Below, in pieces: positions 34,437 to 42,827 of a DNA stretch of 64,000 bases (its first letter is position 1; every line of letters starts with the position of its first letter). Source of the DNA: Cupriavidus phytohabitans (GTDB lineage: Bacteria > Pseudomonadota > Gammaproteobacteria > Burkholderiales > Burkholderiaceae); NCBI RefSeq assembly GCF_000426345.1, contig NZ_AUFE01000002.1, forward strand, positions 186,001 through 250,000, read 5' to 3'. The position numbers and the translations under genes were made by a program. The notes under the pieces are model-generated. The model did not search any database. It saw nothing but the letters and a program-made list of their open reading frames with translations, and was not told the DNA's origin.

Positions 34437-34885
34437 CGGATTTCCTCTGATAGGTAGGGCTTGTCGGAGAGGATCGCTGGCGGCATTGCCAGGGACCTGG
34501 GGATTGCAGGCAAGTCGGGGCGTCTGCACGTCAGCGATCACTGTGGCAAGTCCTCGGTGTCGATTGTGACCCGGCTTCCACCAGTTCAACGCTTGTTTGA
34601 GCGGGAAGGGCCACGCTGCCGTTGCATTGTGGCGCGGCCGGCGCTCGCTGGCATGTCAGTTCATCCCGATTCGTCAATGAGTGCCTGTTAAGGCATATAT
34701 AGGCAGTTGTACTCACAAATACCACCCTCCGCCCAGGCGGAACCCGCCTAGGGTTTGTCCTGAAAACAACGCGTAGCGGCTTGTTTTGATTGCGATTTCT
34801 GGCGACGCGAGGGGCCTCGGGCGGCCACCTGGCCGAACTTTTGCCTTGACCTCCGGCGCCGGCCGCCGATAATGCTGCAAATCAC
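34437..34885. other. Divergent region between synthase and dioxygenase
   Basis: About 450 bases without a gene. It contains an AT-rich patch (GCATATATAGG near 34695) and a hairpin-like CCGCCCAGGCGG element near 34730. Promoters for the leftward quorum-sensing operon and the rightward dioxygenase operon must lie here; I cannot fix their hexamers. Confidence 0.4.
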
Positions 34886-34899
34886 TGCAAACGTTTGCA
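34886..34899 (+). promoter_or_regulatory. LacI-family operator O1
   Basis: TGCAAACGTTTGCA is a perfect 14-base palindrome with the central CG typical of LacI/GalR operators. It ends 13 bases before the dioxygenase ATG and abuts its AGGAGG site. An extra half site, CTGCAAATC, lies just upstream. The operator at 38954 differs by one base, and a LacI gene stands at 41772. Confidence 0.75.
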
Positions 34900-34912
34900 A
34901 AGGAGGTATGAC

Positions 34913-35857
34913 ATGGAGACATCGATCGCGCGGCAGGGATCGCCGGTATGGCCGGCCCCGCGCCCCACGCTGATAGACGACGAGCATTCGGTCACCGGCA
35001 TCGTCCAGGCGGCGATGGCGGGCACCGCCAGCCCGCGCCTGCGCTTCGTCATGGACACGCTGGTCCGGCATCTGCACGGCTTCCTGCGCGAGGCGCGCCT
35101 GACCGATGAAGAGTTCGAGTTCGCGCTGGAATGGCTCGCCAGCATTGGCCAGGCTACGCACGCCACGCACAACGAGGTTGTGCTCGCGGCCGATGTGCTG
35201 GGTTTGTCGACGCTGGTGACGGTGATGAACAACAGCACCCGCGACGGCCGCACGCCGGGTGCCTTGCTGGGACCGTTCTACCGCGCCAACGCGCCGCGCT
35301 ATGCCTGCGGCGACTGCGTAGTGCAGGACGATGCGCCCGGCCTGCCGCTGCTGGTCAGCGGCACCGTGCGTGGTACCGACGGCGCACCGCTGGCCGGCGC
35401 GCTGGTCGAGGTATGGCAGGCCTCTCCGGTGGGCTTGTACGACAACCAGGACCCGACCCAGCCCGACCGCAATTTGCGCGGCTGCTTCCATGCCGATGCC
35501 GACGGCGGCTATCGCTTCCGCACCGTGCGCCCGGCCGGCTATCCGGTGCCGACCGATGGCCCGGTCGGCGCGCTGCTGGCCGCGCAACAGCGCCATCCGT
35601 ACCGGCCGGCGCATATCCACTTCATCGTCGCGGCGCCGGGTTATCGGACCCTGGTGACGCAGGTGTTTGCGGACGAGCCCGACAAGCTCGCCTCGGATGT
35701 CACCTTCGGCGTGCACCGGCAACTGGTCGGCACCCTGCAGCTGCACGACCAGGGCCGCAGCCCGTGGGGCGAGGTGCCGGCGCCGTTCTACACGCTGGAC
35801 TTCGACTTCACGCTGGAGCCGGGGCAGCAGACGTTCCCCAAGCCGCCGATCGACTGA
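34913..35857 (+). CDS. Intradiol ring-cleavage dioxygenase (hydroxyquinol/catechol 1,2-type)
   Basis: A 314-residue iron(III) dioxygenase cleaving an aromatic ring between its hydroxyl-bearing carbons. An N-terminal helical dimerisation domain (to about residue 105) precedes the beta-sandwich. The iron ligands are Y176 (GLYDNQ), Y210 (PAGYPVP), H234 and H236 (PAHIHF). Length and N-terminal domain fit catechol or hydroxyquinol 1,2-dioxygenases, not the shorter PcaGH subunits. RBS AGGAGG follows a LacI operator directly. It leads a run of four metabolic genes plus a porin and receptor. A 6-oxo-muconate or maleylacetate product is inferred, depending on substrate. Confidence 0.88.
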   Translation: METSIARQGSPVWPAPRPTLIDDEHSVTGIVQAAMAGTASPRLRFVMDTLVRHLHGFLREARLTDEEFEFALEWLASIGQATHATHNEVVLAADVLGLSTLVTVMNNSTRDGRTPGALLGPFYRANAPRYACGDCVVQDDAPGLPLLVSGTVRGTDGAPLAGALVEVWQASPVGLYDNQDPTQPDRNLRGCFHADADGGYRFRTVRPAGYPVPTDGPVGALLAAQQRHPYRPAHIHFIVAAPGYRTLVTQVFADEPDKLASDVTFGVHRQLVGTLQLHDQGRSPWGEVPAPFYTLDFDFTLEPGQQTFPKPPID

Positions 35858-35898
35858 GCGTCGGCCGATCTTCTTTCACGTGAATTTCAACTCCGAAC

Positions 35899-36648
35899 AT
35901 GAGCCCATCCCCACTTTCCGGCAAGGTTGCCGTGATCCTCGGCGGCACCGGCAGCATCGGCTTTGCCGCCGGTGAAACGCTGGCCCGCCTCGGCGCGTGC
36001 ATCGTCCTGGCTGGCCGCGGCGCCGACAAGGCGGCCAGCGCGGCGGCCGCGCTGCCGGCCGGCAACCACCTTGCCGCCGTCGCGGAAATCGCCGACAGCG
36101 CCTCGCTGCGCGCGCTGGCCGACGAAGTCATGTGCCATTACGGCCGCGTCGACATGCTGGTCAATACCGCCGGCTTTACGCGGGCGATCCCGCATGCCGA
36201 CCTCGACGCGCTCGACGACGCGCTGATCGACGAACTCTTCACCATCAACTGGCGCGGCCAGTTCGCCGCGATCCGCGCCTTTGCGCCGCACCTGCGCGCC
36301 AACGGCGACGGGCTGGTGGTCAATGTCGGCTCCATCGCGGGGCGCAACGGGCAGGGCAGCAACGTGGCGTACTGCGCGGCCAAGGCGGGGCTCGACGTCA
36401 TGGCAATGTCGCTCGGGCGCGCACTGGCGCCGCAGATCCGCGTGCTGAATGTCTCGCCCGGCGTGGTCGACAGCGCGTTCGTGCCCGGCCGCGACAGCGG
36501 CTTCAATGAGCGCGCCGCGAGGACGACGCCGCTGCAGCGTATCGGCCAGGCGCAGGACGTGGCCGATGCCATCGCCGCGTGCGCGACCTCGCTGCGCTTT
36601 GCCACCGGCACCACCATCGTCGTCGACGGCGGCCGGCAACTCGGCTAG
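35899..36648 (+). CDS. Short-chain dehydrogenase/reductase
   Basis: A 249-residue classical SDR. Cofactor motif GGTGSIG at 15-21, NTAG near residue 89, catalytic Ser (NVGSIAGRNG) and the YCAAK active site (Tyr and Lys at about 154 and 158) are all present, followed by SPGVVDSAF. An acidic residue after the second strand is missing (LAGRGAD), which favours NADP(H). It follows the dioxygenase by 41 bases and precedes the BKACE gene. A role in making the dioxygenase substrate, for example oxidising a diol to the aromatic or reducing a keto group, is inferred only from context. Confidence 0.9.
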   Translation: MSPSPLSGKVAVILGGTGSIGFAAGETLARLGACIVLAGRGADKAASAAAALPAGNHLAAVAEIADSASLRALADEVMCHYGRVDMLVNTAGFTRAIPHADLDALDDALIDELFTINWRGQFAAIRAFAPHLRANGDGLVVNVGSIAGRNGQGSNVAYCAAKAGLDVMAMSLGRALAPQIRVLNVSPGVVDSAFVPGRDSGFNERAARTTPLQRIGQAQDVADAIAACATSLRFATGTTIVVDGGRQLG

Positions 36649-36695
36649 GCCGGCGCCACGCTCCTTTTTCTCTTGTCCTTAACCAACGTTCGCTC

Positions 36696-37580
36696 ATGCA
36701 CGCACGCAAGACCATCATCACCTGCGCGGTGACCGGCAATATCGTCACACCCGAGCAGCATCCCGGCCTGCCGGTCACGCCGGCGCAGATCGCCGATGCC
36801 GCGCTCGAAGCCGCCGAAGCCGGCGCCGCCGCCGCCCACATCCACGTGCGCGATCCCGAAACGGGCCGCCCGTCGATGGCGCTCGAGTACTACGCGGATG
36901 TCATCGACCGCATCCGCGCGCGCAACCGCACGCTCATTATCAATCTCACCACGGGTCCCGGCGGCCGCTTCGTGCCCAGCGAAGACGAGCCACGCGTGGC
37001 GGCGCCGGGCACCACGCTGCTGCATCCGGCAAAGCGCGTCGAGCACATCACCGCGTTGCGCCCGGACGTGTGTTCGCTCGACCTCAACACCATGAATTCC
37101 GGCGGCGACGTGGTCATCAACACGCCCGCCAACGTACGCAAGATGGCTGCCGCGATCCGCGCCGCCGGCGTCATGCCGGAACTGGAGATCTTCGATTCGG
37201 GCGACCTCAACATGGCGCTCGATTTCATCCGCGACGGCGTGCTTGAAGGGCCCGGCCTGTGGACCTTCGTGCTGGGCGTCAAGTACGGCTTCGCGCCCAC
37301 GCCCGAGACGATCTTCTACGCGCGCAACATGCTGCCCGCCGGCGCGCACTGGTCTGCCTTCGGCATCGGCCGCGCCGAGTTCCCCGTCGTGGCGCAGGCA
37401 TGGCTGGCCGGCGGCCACGTGCGTGTCGGGCTGGAAGACAACATTTACCTGGAGAAGGGTGTGCTGGCACCCAGCAACGCCGCGCTGGTCGCCAAGGCCC
37501 GCGACATCGTGCGCTCGCTCGGCGGCGAAATCGCGTCGCCGGCGGAGGCGCGCCGCACGCTGGGGCTGCGCGAAGCCTGA
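36696..37580 (+). CDS. Beta-keto acid cleavage enzyme (BKACE / Kce family)
   Basis: A 294-residue zinc TIM-barrel enzyme. Motifs are ITCAVTGN (8-15), the zinc ligands H48 and H50 in AHIHVRDPETG, NLTTGPGG, and the metal glutamate in RVGLEDNIYL near 248. BKACEs condense acetyl-CoA with a beta-keto acid and release acetoacetate and a new acyl-CoA. Near an intradiol dioxygenase the obvious candidate substrate is beta-ketoadipate, which would give acetoacetate and succinyl-CoA; this is inference. ATG 36696 gives the family N-terminus. Confidence 0.9.
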   Translation: MHARKTIITCAVTGNIVTPEQHPGLPVTPAQIADAALEAAEAGAAAAHIHVRDPETGRPSMALEYYADVIDRIRARNRTLIINLTTGPGGRFVPSEDEPRVAAPGTTLLHPAKRVEHITALRPDVCSLDLNTMNSGGDVVINTPANVRKMAAAIRAAGVMPELEIFDSGDLNMALDFIRDGVLEGPGLWTFVLGVKYGFAPTPETIFYARNMLPAGAHWSAFGIGRAEFPVVAQAWLAGGHVRVGLEDNIYLEKGVLAPSNAALVAKARDIVRSLGGEIASPAEARRTLGLREA

Positions 37581-37622
37581 GTCCCGCCAACCGTATTGCC
37601 GAACCCTGAAAGGACAAACCTT

Positions 37623-38600
37623 ATGAACACCATCCGAGTGAACCAGAAAGCCGCCGACATCGAAGCGCTACAGATCGAACTGCTCGGCGTGGCGCGCCCC
37701 GATGCCGCGGCGGACCAATGCATCATTGAAGTCGCCAGTGCCGGGGTCAATCCCAGCGACGTGAAGGCAACGCTGGGCCTGATGCCGCATGCGGTGTGGC
37801 CGCGCACGCCGGGCCGCGACTATGCCGGCCTGGTGGTCGACGGGCCCGCGGCGCTGCTGGGCCTGCAGGTGTGGGGCAGCGGCGGAGAGCTGGGCATCCG
37901 CCGCGACGGCACGCATGGCAAATACCTGCGCATCCAGGCCAGCGCGGTGCGCGCCAAGCCGGCCTCGGTGTCGCTGCTGGAGGCCGGAGCCGTCGGCGTG
38001 CCGTTCATCACGGCCTATGAGGGCCTGCGCCGCGCCGGCATGCCGCAGGCCGGCAGCACCGTGCTGGTCTGCGGCGGCAACGGCAAGGTCGGGCAGGCCA
38101 CCATCCAGATCGCCACGGCACTGGGCGCGCGCGTCTTTGCCGTCGAGCGCACGGCCGAGACTTACCGCGGCCATGCCAGCGGCGAAGTGCGCATGATCGA
38201 TGCCAGCCGCGAAGCGATCGCCGAGGTGGTGCGCGACGAGACCGGCGGCCATGGTGCCGACATCGTGTACAACACCGTCGGCAGCCCGTACTTCGAACAG
38301 GCCAACCAGGCGATGGCCGTCGGCGCGACGCAGATCTTCATCTCGACCATCGAGAAGCCGGTGCCGTTCGACATCTTCGCCTTCTACCGTGGCCAGCATA
38401 CCTATGTCGGTGTCGACACGCTGGCGCTGGACAGCGGCGCCTGCGCGCAGATCCTGGACCAGCTTGCGCCGATGTTCGCCTCGGGCGCGCTGCGGCCGTT
38501 CCCGGTGCTGTCCGATTACACCTATGCCCTGGCCAATGCCAAGGACGCGTACCGCGCGGTCCTGCAAGGCGCCACCGAGCGCGTGGTGCTCAAGCCATGA
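37623..38600 (+). CDS. MDR-superfamily NAD(P)H oxidoreductase
   Basis: A 325-residue medium-chain reductase/dehydrogenase of the quinone-oxidoreductase type. The GroES-like half has GVNPSDVKATLG and the TPGRDYAGLVVDG strand; the Rossmann half has VLVCGGNGKVGQATIQIA. Zinc-ligand cysteines of alcohol dehydrogenases are absent, so it should reduce activated C=C bonds. In this cluster a candidate task is reduction of a ring-cleavage product such as maleylacetate to beta-ketoadipate, ahead of the BKACE step; sequence alone does not show this. RBS AAAGGA precedes the ATG. Its stop overlaps the cupin start (ATGA). Confidence 0.88.
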   Translation: MNTIRVNQKAADIEALQIELLGVARPDAAADQCIIEVASAGVNPSDVKATLGLMPHAVWPRTPGRDYAGLVVDGPAALLGLQVWGSGGELGIRRDGTHGKYLRIQASAVRAKPASVSLLEAGAVGVPFITAYEGLRRAGMPQAGSTVLVCGGNGKVGQATIQIATALGARVFAVERTAETYRGHASGEVRMIDASREAIAEVVRDETGGHGADIVYNTVGSPYFEQANQAMAVGATQIFISTIEKPVPFDIFAFYRGQHTYVGVDTLALDSGACAQILDQLAPMFASGALRPFPVLSDYTYALANAKDAYRAVLQGATERVVLKP

Positions 38601-38938
38601 ACACGACCCGGTTTGTCCAGGCGCCGGCGTATTTCCCGCCCAACCACGACGGCATGCATTGCCTGCGGCTGCAGGGGCACGAGGCCGGGCCGTCGGAGGC
38701 ACTGTGGCTCGGGGTCTCGGTGCTGCTGCCAGGCGGCCATACCGCGCTGGATGCCTCACCGGTGGAAAAGCACTACGTCGTGCTCGAAGGCGAAGTCTGC
38801 GTGCGCACGCCGGAACAGGCCGTCACTCTGGGACAGTACGACTCGGTGCGGCTCGCGCCGGGCGAGGCGCGGCAGGTGTCCAATCCCGGCAACCGGCCTG
38901 CCATGCTGCTGCTGGCGATGCCATATCCGAAGGCGTGA
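38597..38938 (+). CDS. Single-domain cupin
   Basis: A 113-residue cupin. The first cupin motif contains GGHTALDASPVEKHYVVLEGE and the second runs LAPGEARQVSNPGN. Of the usual His-His-Glu metal set, one His and Glu residues are seen, and the second motif has no His, so metal binding may be weak or absent. The ATG overlaps the stop of the MDR gene, so the two are translationally coupled. Small cupins in catabolic operons often act as isomerases or lactone-handling accessory enzymes; no such role can be proved here. Confidence 0.85.
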   Translation: MNTTRFVQAPAYFPPNHDGMHCLRLQGHEAGPSEALWLGVSVLLPGGHTALDASPVEKHYVVLEGEVCVRTPEQAVTLGQYDSVRLAPGEARQVSNPGNRPAMLLLAMPYPKA

Positions 38939-38953
38939 TTCCTTGCCCCGGAA

Positions 38954-38967
38954 TGCAAACGATTGCA
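38954..38967 (+). promoter_or_regulatory. LacI-family operator O2
   Basis: TGCAAACGATTGCA matches O1 at 34886 in 13 of 14 positions and is palindromic save for one central pair. It stands 73 bases before the porin start, after the cupin stop. This suggests a second repressor-controlled promoter for porin and receptor. Confidence 0.75.
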
Positions 38968-39039
38968 GTGCCGAACGTACACAGTACTGACCACAGAAGT
39001 GACTACAAGAAGAATGACCACAACCAAAGGGGTAGACCA

Positions 39040-40143
39040 ATGACATCCGTTCCGAAGCGGTACCGCTTGCTGCTGCTTGCCATGGGCGCGGCCTGCAGCG
39101 GCCACGCTGGCGCGCAGTCGTCCGTGACGCTGTACGGGCGCCTGAACACCGCGCTGGAGTATTCCTATGCCAATACGGCGACCGACGGCACGCGCCTTGG
39201 CGGCGTGGGCCGCCTGACCAACAACCGCTCCGTGTTCGGCATGCGCGGCGAGGAAGGGTTGGGCGGAAGCCTCAAGGCGATCTGGCAGATCGAGAGCAAC
39301 GTCTCGCTCGACACCGGCCAGGGCCAGATTGCCGGGCGCAACTCGCGCATCGGGCTGCAGGGCAGCGCCGGCACGCTGTTCATGGGGCACTGGCAGACGC
39401 CTTATACCGAGGCGACGTCGACCTACGATCCGTATTACCCGACCACCGCCGGCTATATGGCGCTGATCGGCAACGGCTCCACGTCGAGCTCGGACAACGT
39501 GCAGGACACCAGCGCGTTCGACCGCCGGCAGAAAAACATCATCGTCTACAAGACGCCGTCGCTGGCGGGCTTCAGCGGCGCGGCCGCGTGGGGCATCAAC
39601 GAGGAAAAGACCACGGTGCCGCGCAATCCGGGGCTGTACTCGTTCTCCGCCGCCTACGACAACGGTCCGCTCAACGTGGTGCTGGCCTATGAGATCCACC
39701 AGCATTACCAGACCGCGGGCCGCAACGACGATGCGATGAAGGCGGGCGTTTCCTACAAGTTCCCGAGCACCACCGTCGCGTTGCTCTATGAACGGCTGCA
39801 CTACCGCACCGCCACCGGCGACCTGACGCGCAACGGCTACTACGCGTCGGTCGTGCAGAAGCTCGGGCCCGGCAGCGTGCGGGTCGGCTTTGGCCTGGCC
39901 AGCAACGGCGCCGGCAATGCCACCGAGACCGTCGGCTTCTTTCGCAGCGGCGCGGAGACGGGCGCGACGCAGGTCACGGTGGGCTACGACTATCCGTTGT
40001 CCAAGCGCACCGCGCTGTATGCGTACTACAGCCGCATCAACAACAAGCGCAACGCCATCTATGACTTCGCCATCAATGAGCTGGGCGTAAGCGCGGGCGC
40101 CGACCCGCAGACCGTCGCGCTCGGCATGCGGCATTTCTTCTGA
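39040..40143 (+). CDS. Outer-membrane porin
   Basis: A 367-residue trimeric porin of the Burkholderiales type. A signal peptide (MTSVPKRYRLLLLAMGAACSGHAGA) leads to QSSVTLYGRLNTALEYSY. The barrel includes SVFGMRGEEGLGGSLKAIWQIE and closes with LGMRHFF, whose terminal Phe is the usual outer-membrane assembly signal. It follows the O2 operator and precedes a Bug receptor by 42 bases, so the pair should be induced with the intradiol-cleavage genes. It probably admits the aromatic acid or its precursor. Confidence 0.9.
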   Translation: MTSVPKRYRLLLLAMGAACSGHAGAQSSVTLYGRLNTALEYSYANTATDGTRLGGVGRLTNNRSVFGMRGEEGLGGSLKAIWQIESNVSLDTGQGQIAGRNSRIGLQGSAGTLFMGHWQTPYTEATSTYDPYYPTTAGYMALIGNGSTSSSDNVQDTSAFDRRQKNIIVYKTPSLAGFSGAAAWGINEEKTTVPRNPGLYSFSAAYDNGPLNVVLAYEIHQHYQTAGRNDDAMKAGVSYKFPSTTVALLYERLHYRTATGDLTRNGYYASVVQKLGPGSVRVGFGLASNGAGNATETVGFFRSGAETGATQVTVGYDYPLSKRTALYAYYSRINNKRNAIYDFAINELGVSAGADPQTVALGMRHFF

Positions 40144-40185
40144 GGCGCGGCACACGCGCCCCAACCGGCAATGAGGAGACAAAGA

Positions 40186-41178
40186 ATGATTCGATCCATC
40201 CAGGGCGCCGTGCTGGCGCTGACTTCGACGTTGATGCTGGCGGCCGCCCCCGCCGCCTCCGCCGCCAGTATGCAGCCCCAGTACCCCAGCAAGCCGATCC
40301 GGCTGGTGGTGCCGTTTTCCGCCGGCAGCGCCACCGATATCCTGGCGCGCATCCTCGGCAGCAAGATGGCCGAGGGCGGCAGCTACCAGGTGATCGTCGA
40401 CAACCGGCCCGGCGCGGGCGGCACCGTCGGCGCCACCGGCGTGGCCAAGGCGGCGCCGGACGGCTACACGCTGATCCTGGTGTCGGTCGGGCACGCGATC
40501 AACGCCACGCTGTATCCGAAACTCGGCTATGACACGGTGAAGGACTTCGCGCCGGTCTCGCTGGTGGCGAGCGTGCCCAACGTGCTGGTGGTCAATGCGG
40601 CCAGCAAGTACAAGTCGGTGCGCGACGTGGTGGCGGCGGCCAAGGCCACGCCGGGCGCACTGAACTTCGACTCCGCGGGCTCCGGCAGCTCCACGCACCT
40701 GAGCGGCGAGATGTTCAAGATGCAGGCCGGTATCGACATCACGCATATCCCGTACAAGGGCACCGGCGAAGCGCTGACCGACGTCATGGCCGGCCGCGGC
40801 GACATGATGTTTGCGCCGACGGTCTCGGCCATGCCATTCGTCAGGCAAGGCAAGCTGCGCGCGCTGGCGGTGACCACGGCCAGGCGGGCCAGCGCGCTGC
40901 CGGATATCCCGACCGTCGCGGAATCGGGCTTCCCCGCCTATGCCTTCGATTCCTGGTTCGGCATCCTTGCGCCGGCCGGAACGCCGCGCGAGATCGTCGA
41001 CGCCCTCAATGCCGAGATCGGCAAGGCGCTGTCGTCCCCCGACGTGCGCGAGCGCCTGGCCGCGCAGGGCGCCGAGCCGCGGCGTTCGTCGCCGCAGGAG
41101 TTTGCCGCGCATATCCAGGCGGAAATCGGCAAGCTGGCGCCGGTGGTGCGGCAGTCCGGCGTGAGGGCGGGAGAGTAA
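40186..41178 (+). CDS. Bug-family tripartite tricarboxylate solute receptor
   Basis: A 330-residue periplasmic binding protein. A signal peptide ending near ASAAS (about residue 28) precedes YPSKPIRLVVPFSAGSATDILARI, the family's opening. APDGYTLILVS and the ligand loops around residues 140-165 and IPTVAESGFPAY complete the pattern. RBS AGGAG precedes the ATG; an in-frame ATG at 40171 is an alternative. No TctA/TctB membrane subunits are nearby, so it must work with distant partners or as a signalling receptor. It ends the LacI-controlled unit before a REP copy. Confidence 0.88.
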   Translation: MIRSIQGAVLALTSTLMLAAAPAASAASMQPQYPSKPIRLVVPFSAGSATDILARILGSKMAEGGSYQVIVDNRPGAGGTVGATGVAKAAPDGYTLILVSVGHAINATLYPKLGYDTVKDFAPVSLVASVPNVLVVNAASKYKSVRDVVAAAKATPGALNFDSAGSGSSTHLSGEMFKMQAGIDITHIPYKGTGEALTDVMAGRGDMMFAPTVSAMPFVRQGKLRALAVTTARRASALPDIPTVAESGFPAYAFDSWFGILAPAGTPREIVDALNAEIGKALSSPDVRERLAAQGAEPRRSSPQEFAAHIQAEIGKLAPVVRQSGVRAGE

Positions 41179-41217
41179 CGCGCTGCACTTCGTGGAAGCC
41201 CCGGCCCTCACCCCCGG

Positions 41218-41243
41218 CCCCTCTCCCGCAAGCGGGAGAGGGG
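41218..41243. repeat. REP-like palindrome, copy 4
   Basis: Arms CCCCTCTCCCGC and GCGGGAGAGGGG around AA, with the CCGGCCCTCACCCC tail on the left and GAGCAAAC on the right, the inverse of copy 1. It follows the Bug receptor gene by 39 bases. Confidence 0.85.
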
Positions 41244-41771
41244 AGCAAACAAGCAGTCAGGACAAGCTGTTGGGTTCACCAGCGATAGCGCCTAGCGAGC
41301 GCAGCGATGCGTTCCGTGCCAGGGCCAGTGACCTGAGATACTGCCGGTGCGCAGCGCAGCCGTAGGCGTTCCTACGTTGACATCAGCAGCAGGGGCCACG
41401 CACAGCTCCGGGCTCGTTCAATCACCGCGTCAATCCCAAGCGCCGTGGTGCACCTTGCGGCAGGCAGCCCTGCACGCGACGAAGCCCAGCCCCGTACGAA
41501 AGCCCGGGCACAAGACGATAAAAGTGGCCGCCCGCCCAGGGCAAAAAACGCGCTTTTGGTTACTTTTGCCGCTCGGGCAAAAGTGACTCGCCCCTTCAGG
41601 GGCGAAACCTGGGCATATCAAATAGCCATCAGATGCCCACCCGCAGCGACGCCAGGACGCAAGAGCAGACCATGTCCTACAAGTGAAGCGCTGGAATTCA
41701 TTCCCACGGCTAATGCACCGTAAAATGTCGCATCCCACCATTCCCGGGCCGCCGCCCAGCCACCTGCCGTC
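41244..41771. other. 528-base gap with structured repeat
   Basis: No gene is seen before the LacI start. The stretch 41500-41610 is rich in palindromes (see the twin hairpins) and looks like a dispersed non-coding repeat. The start of the LacI gene has no clear ribosome site. Confidence 0.4.
41562..41604. repeat. Twin-hairpin element
   Basis: ACTTTTGCC (41562-41570) pairs with GGCAAAAGT (41576-41584), and CGCCCC (41589-41594) with GGGGCG (41599-41604). Two perfect stems side by side in a gene-free stretch suggest a member of a dispersed repeat family. Confidence 0.7.
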
Positions 41772-42809
41772 ATGTCCGAGCGCAAGCGCCTCACCCTCAA
41801 AGACCTGGCCGCCGAGATCGACGTGCATTACTCGACGGTCTCGCGGGTCATGAATCCGGCCACGCGGCACCTGGTCGCGCAGGACGTGGCGGCGCGCATC
41901 CTGGAGGTGGCCGAGGCGCGCGGCTTCCGCCCGAACCGCATCGCCGCGGGTTTGCGCACGCAGCGTTCGGGGCTGGTAGGCGTGGTGCTGCCCGATATCG
42001 CCAACCCGGTGTTCCCGCCAATCCTGGCGGGGATCGAGTCGGTGCTGGCGCAACAGGGCTACGTGCCCATCGTCGTCAACGCAGGCACTGACAAGAGCCG
42101 GCAGCGCTTCATCATCGACCAGATGATCGGCCGGCAGGTCGAAGGGCTGGTGCTGGCGACGGCGGAGCGCGAGGACGCGGTGCTCGACTACTGCATCCGG
42201 CAGCATATCCCGGTCGTCACGGTCAACCGCGGCGAAGAGGCGGGACGGGTCTCGTGCGTGGTCAGCGACAACTTGCTGGCGATGCGGCTGACGGTAGACC
42301 ACCTGGTCGGCCTCGGCCATCGCCATATCGGCCATATCGCGGGCCCGGCCGCGCTGTCGACCGGCTTCCTGCGGCGCGAGGGCTTTGTCCAGGCGGTCAG
42401 GCGGCATCGCCTGCGCCGTGACGCCTGGCACGTGATCGAGGCCGCCAGCTATTCGCGCGAGGCCGGCAAGCTGGCGTGCGCGCAACTGCTGGAAGCCTTT
42501 CCGGCGGTTACCGCCATCGCCGCCGGCAACGACCTGGTGGCGATGGGCTGCTACGACCTGCTGCGCGAACGCGGACTGGATTGCCCCGCCGACATTTCGG
42601 TGGTGGGCCACAACGACATGCCGTTCGCCGATGCGCTGACCCCGCCGCTGACCACGGTGCGCATCGCCGTCCATGAAATGGGCGAGGAGGCTGCGCGGCT
42701 GCTGCTCCGCCAGATCGACAAGCCGGGATCCGATGCCGTCACCGTGCAGCTGACGCCGCAGCTGATCGTGCGCGGCTCCACCGCTGCGCCGCACGACAGC
42801 GCCTCTTAG
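41772..42809 (+). CDS. LacI-family transcriptional regulator
   Basis: A 345-residue repressor-type regulator. The N-terminal helix-turn-helix (LTLKDLAAEIDVHYSTVSRVMNPATRH, residues 7-33) and hinge precede a periplasmic-binding-like core (GVVLPDIANPVFPPILAG, VVSDNLLAMRL, ISVVGHNDMPFADALTPPLTTV). In the hinge/recognition region it is close to the standard CG-centred operator class, and two such operators stand before the dioxygenase and porin genes of the same cluster. It is therefore the likely local repressor. The inducer is unknown, presumably the aromatic substrate or a ring-cleavage intermediate. It converges with a LysR gene. Confidence 0.9.
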   Translation: MSERKRLTLKDLAAEIDVHYSTVSRVMNPATRHLVAQDVAARILEVAEARGFRPNRIAAGLRTQRSGLVGVVLPDIANPVFPPILAGIESVLAQQGYVPIVVNAGTDKSRQRFIIDQMIGRQVEGLVLATAEREDAVLDYCIRQHIPVVTVNRGEEAGRVSCVVSDNLLAMRLTVDHLVGLGHRHIGHIAGPAALSTGFLRREGFVQAVRRHRLRRDAWHVIEAASYSREAGKLACAQLLEAFPAVTAIAAGNDLVAMGCYDLLRERGLDCPADISVVGHNDMPFADALTPPLTTVRIAVHEMGEEAARLLLRQIDKPGSDAVTVQLTPQLIVRGSTAAPHDSAS

Positions 42810-42827
42810 CCTGGGAGGACGGCAGCT

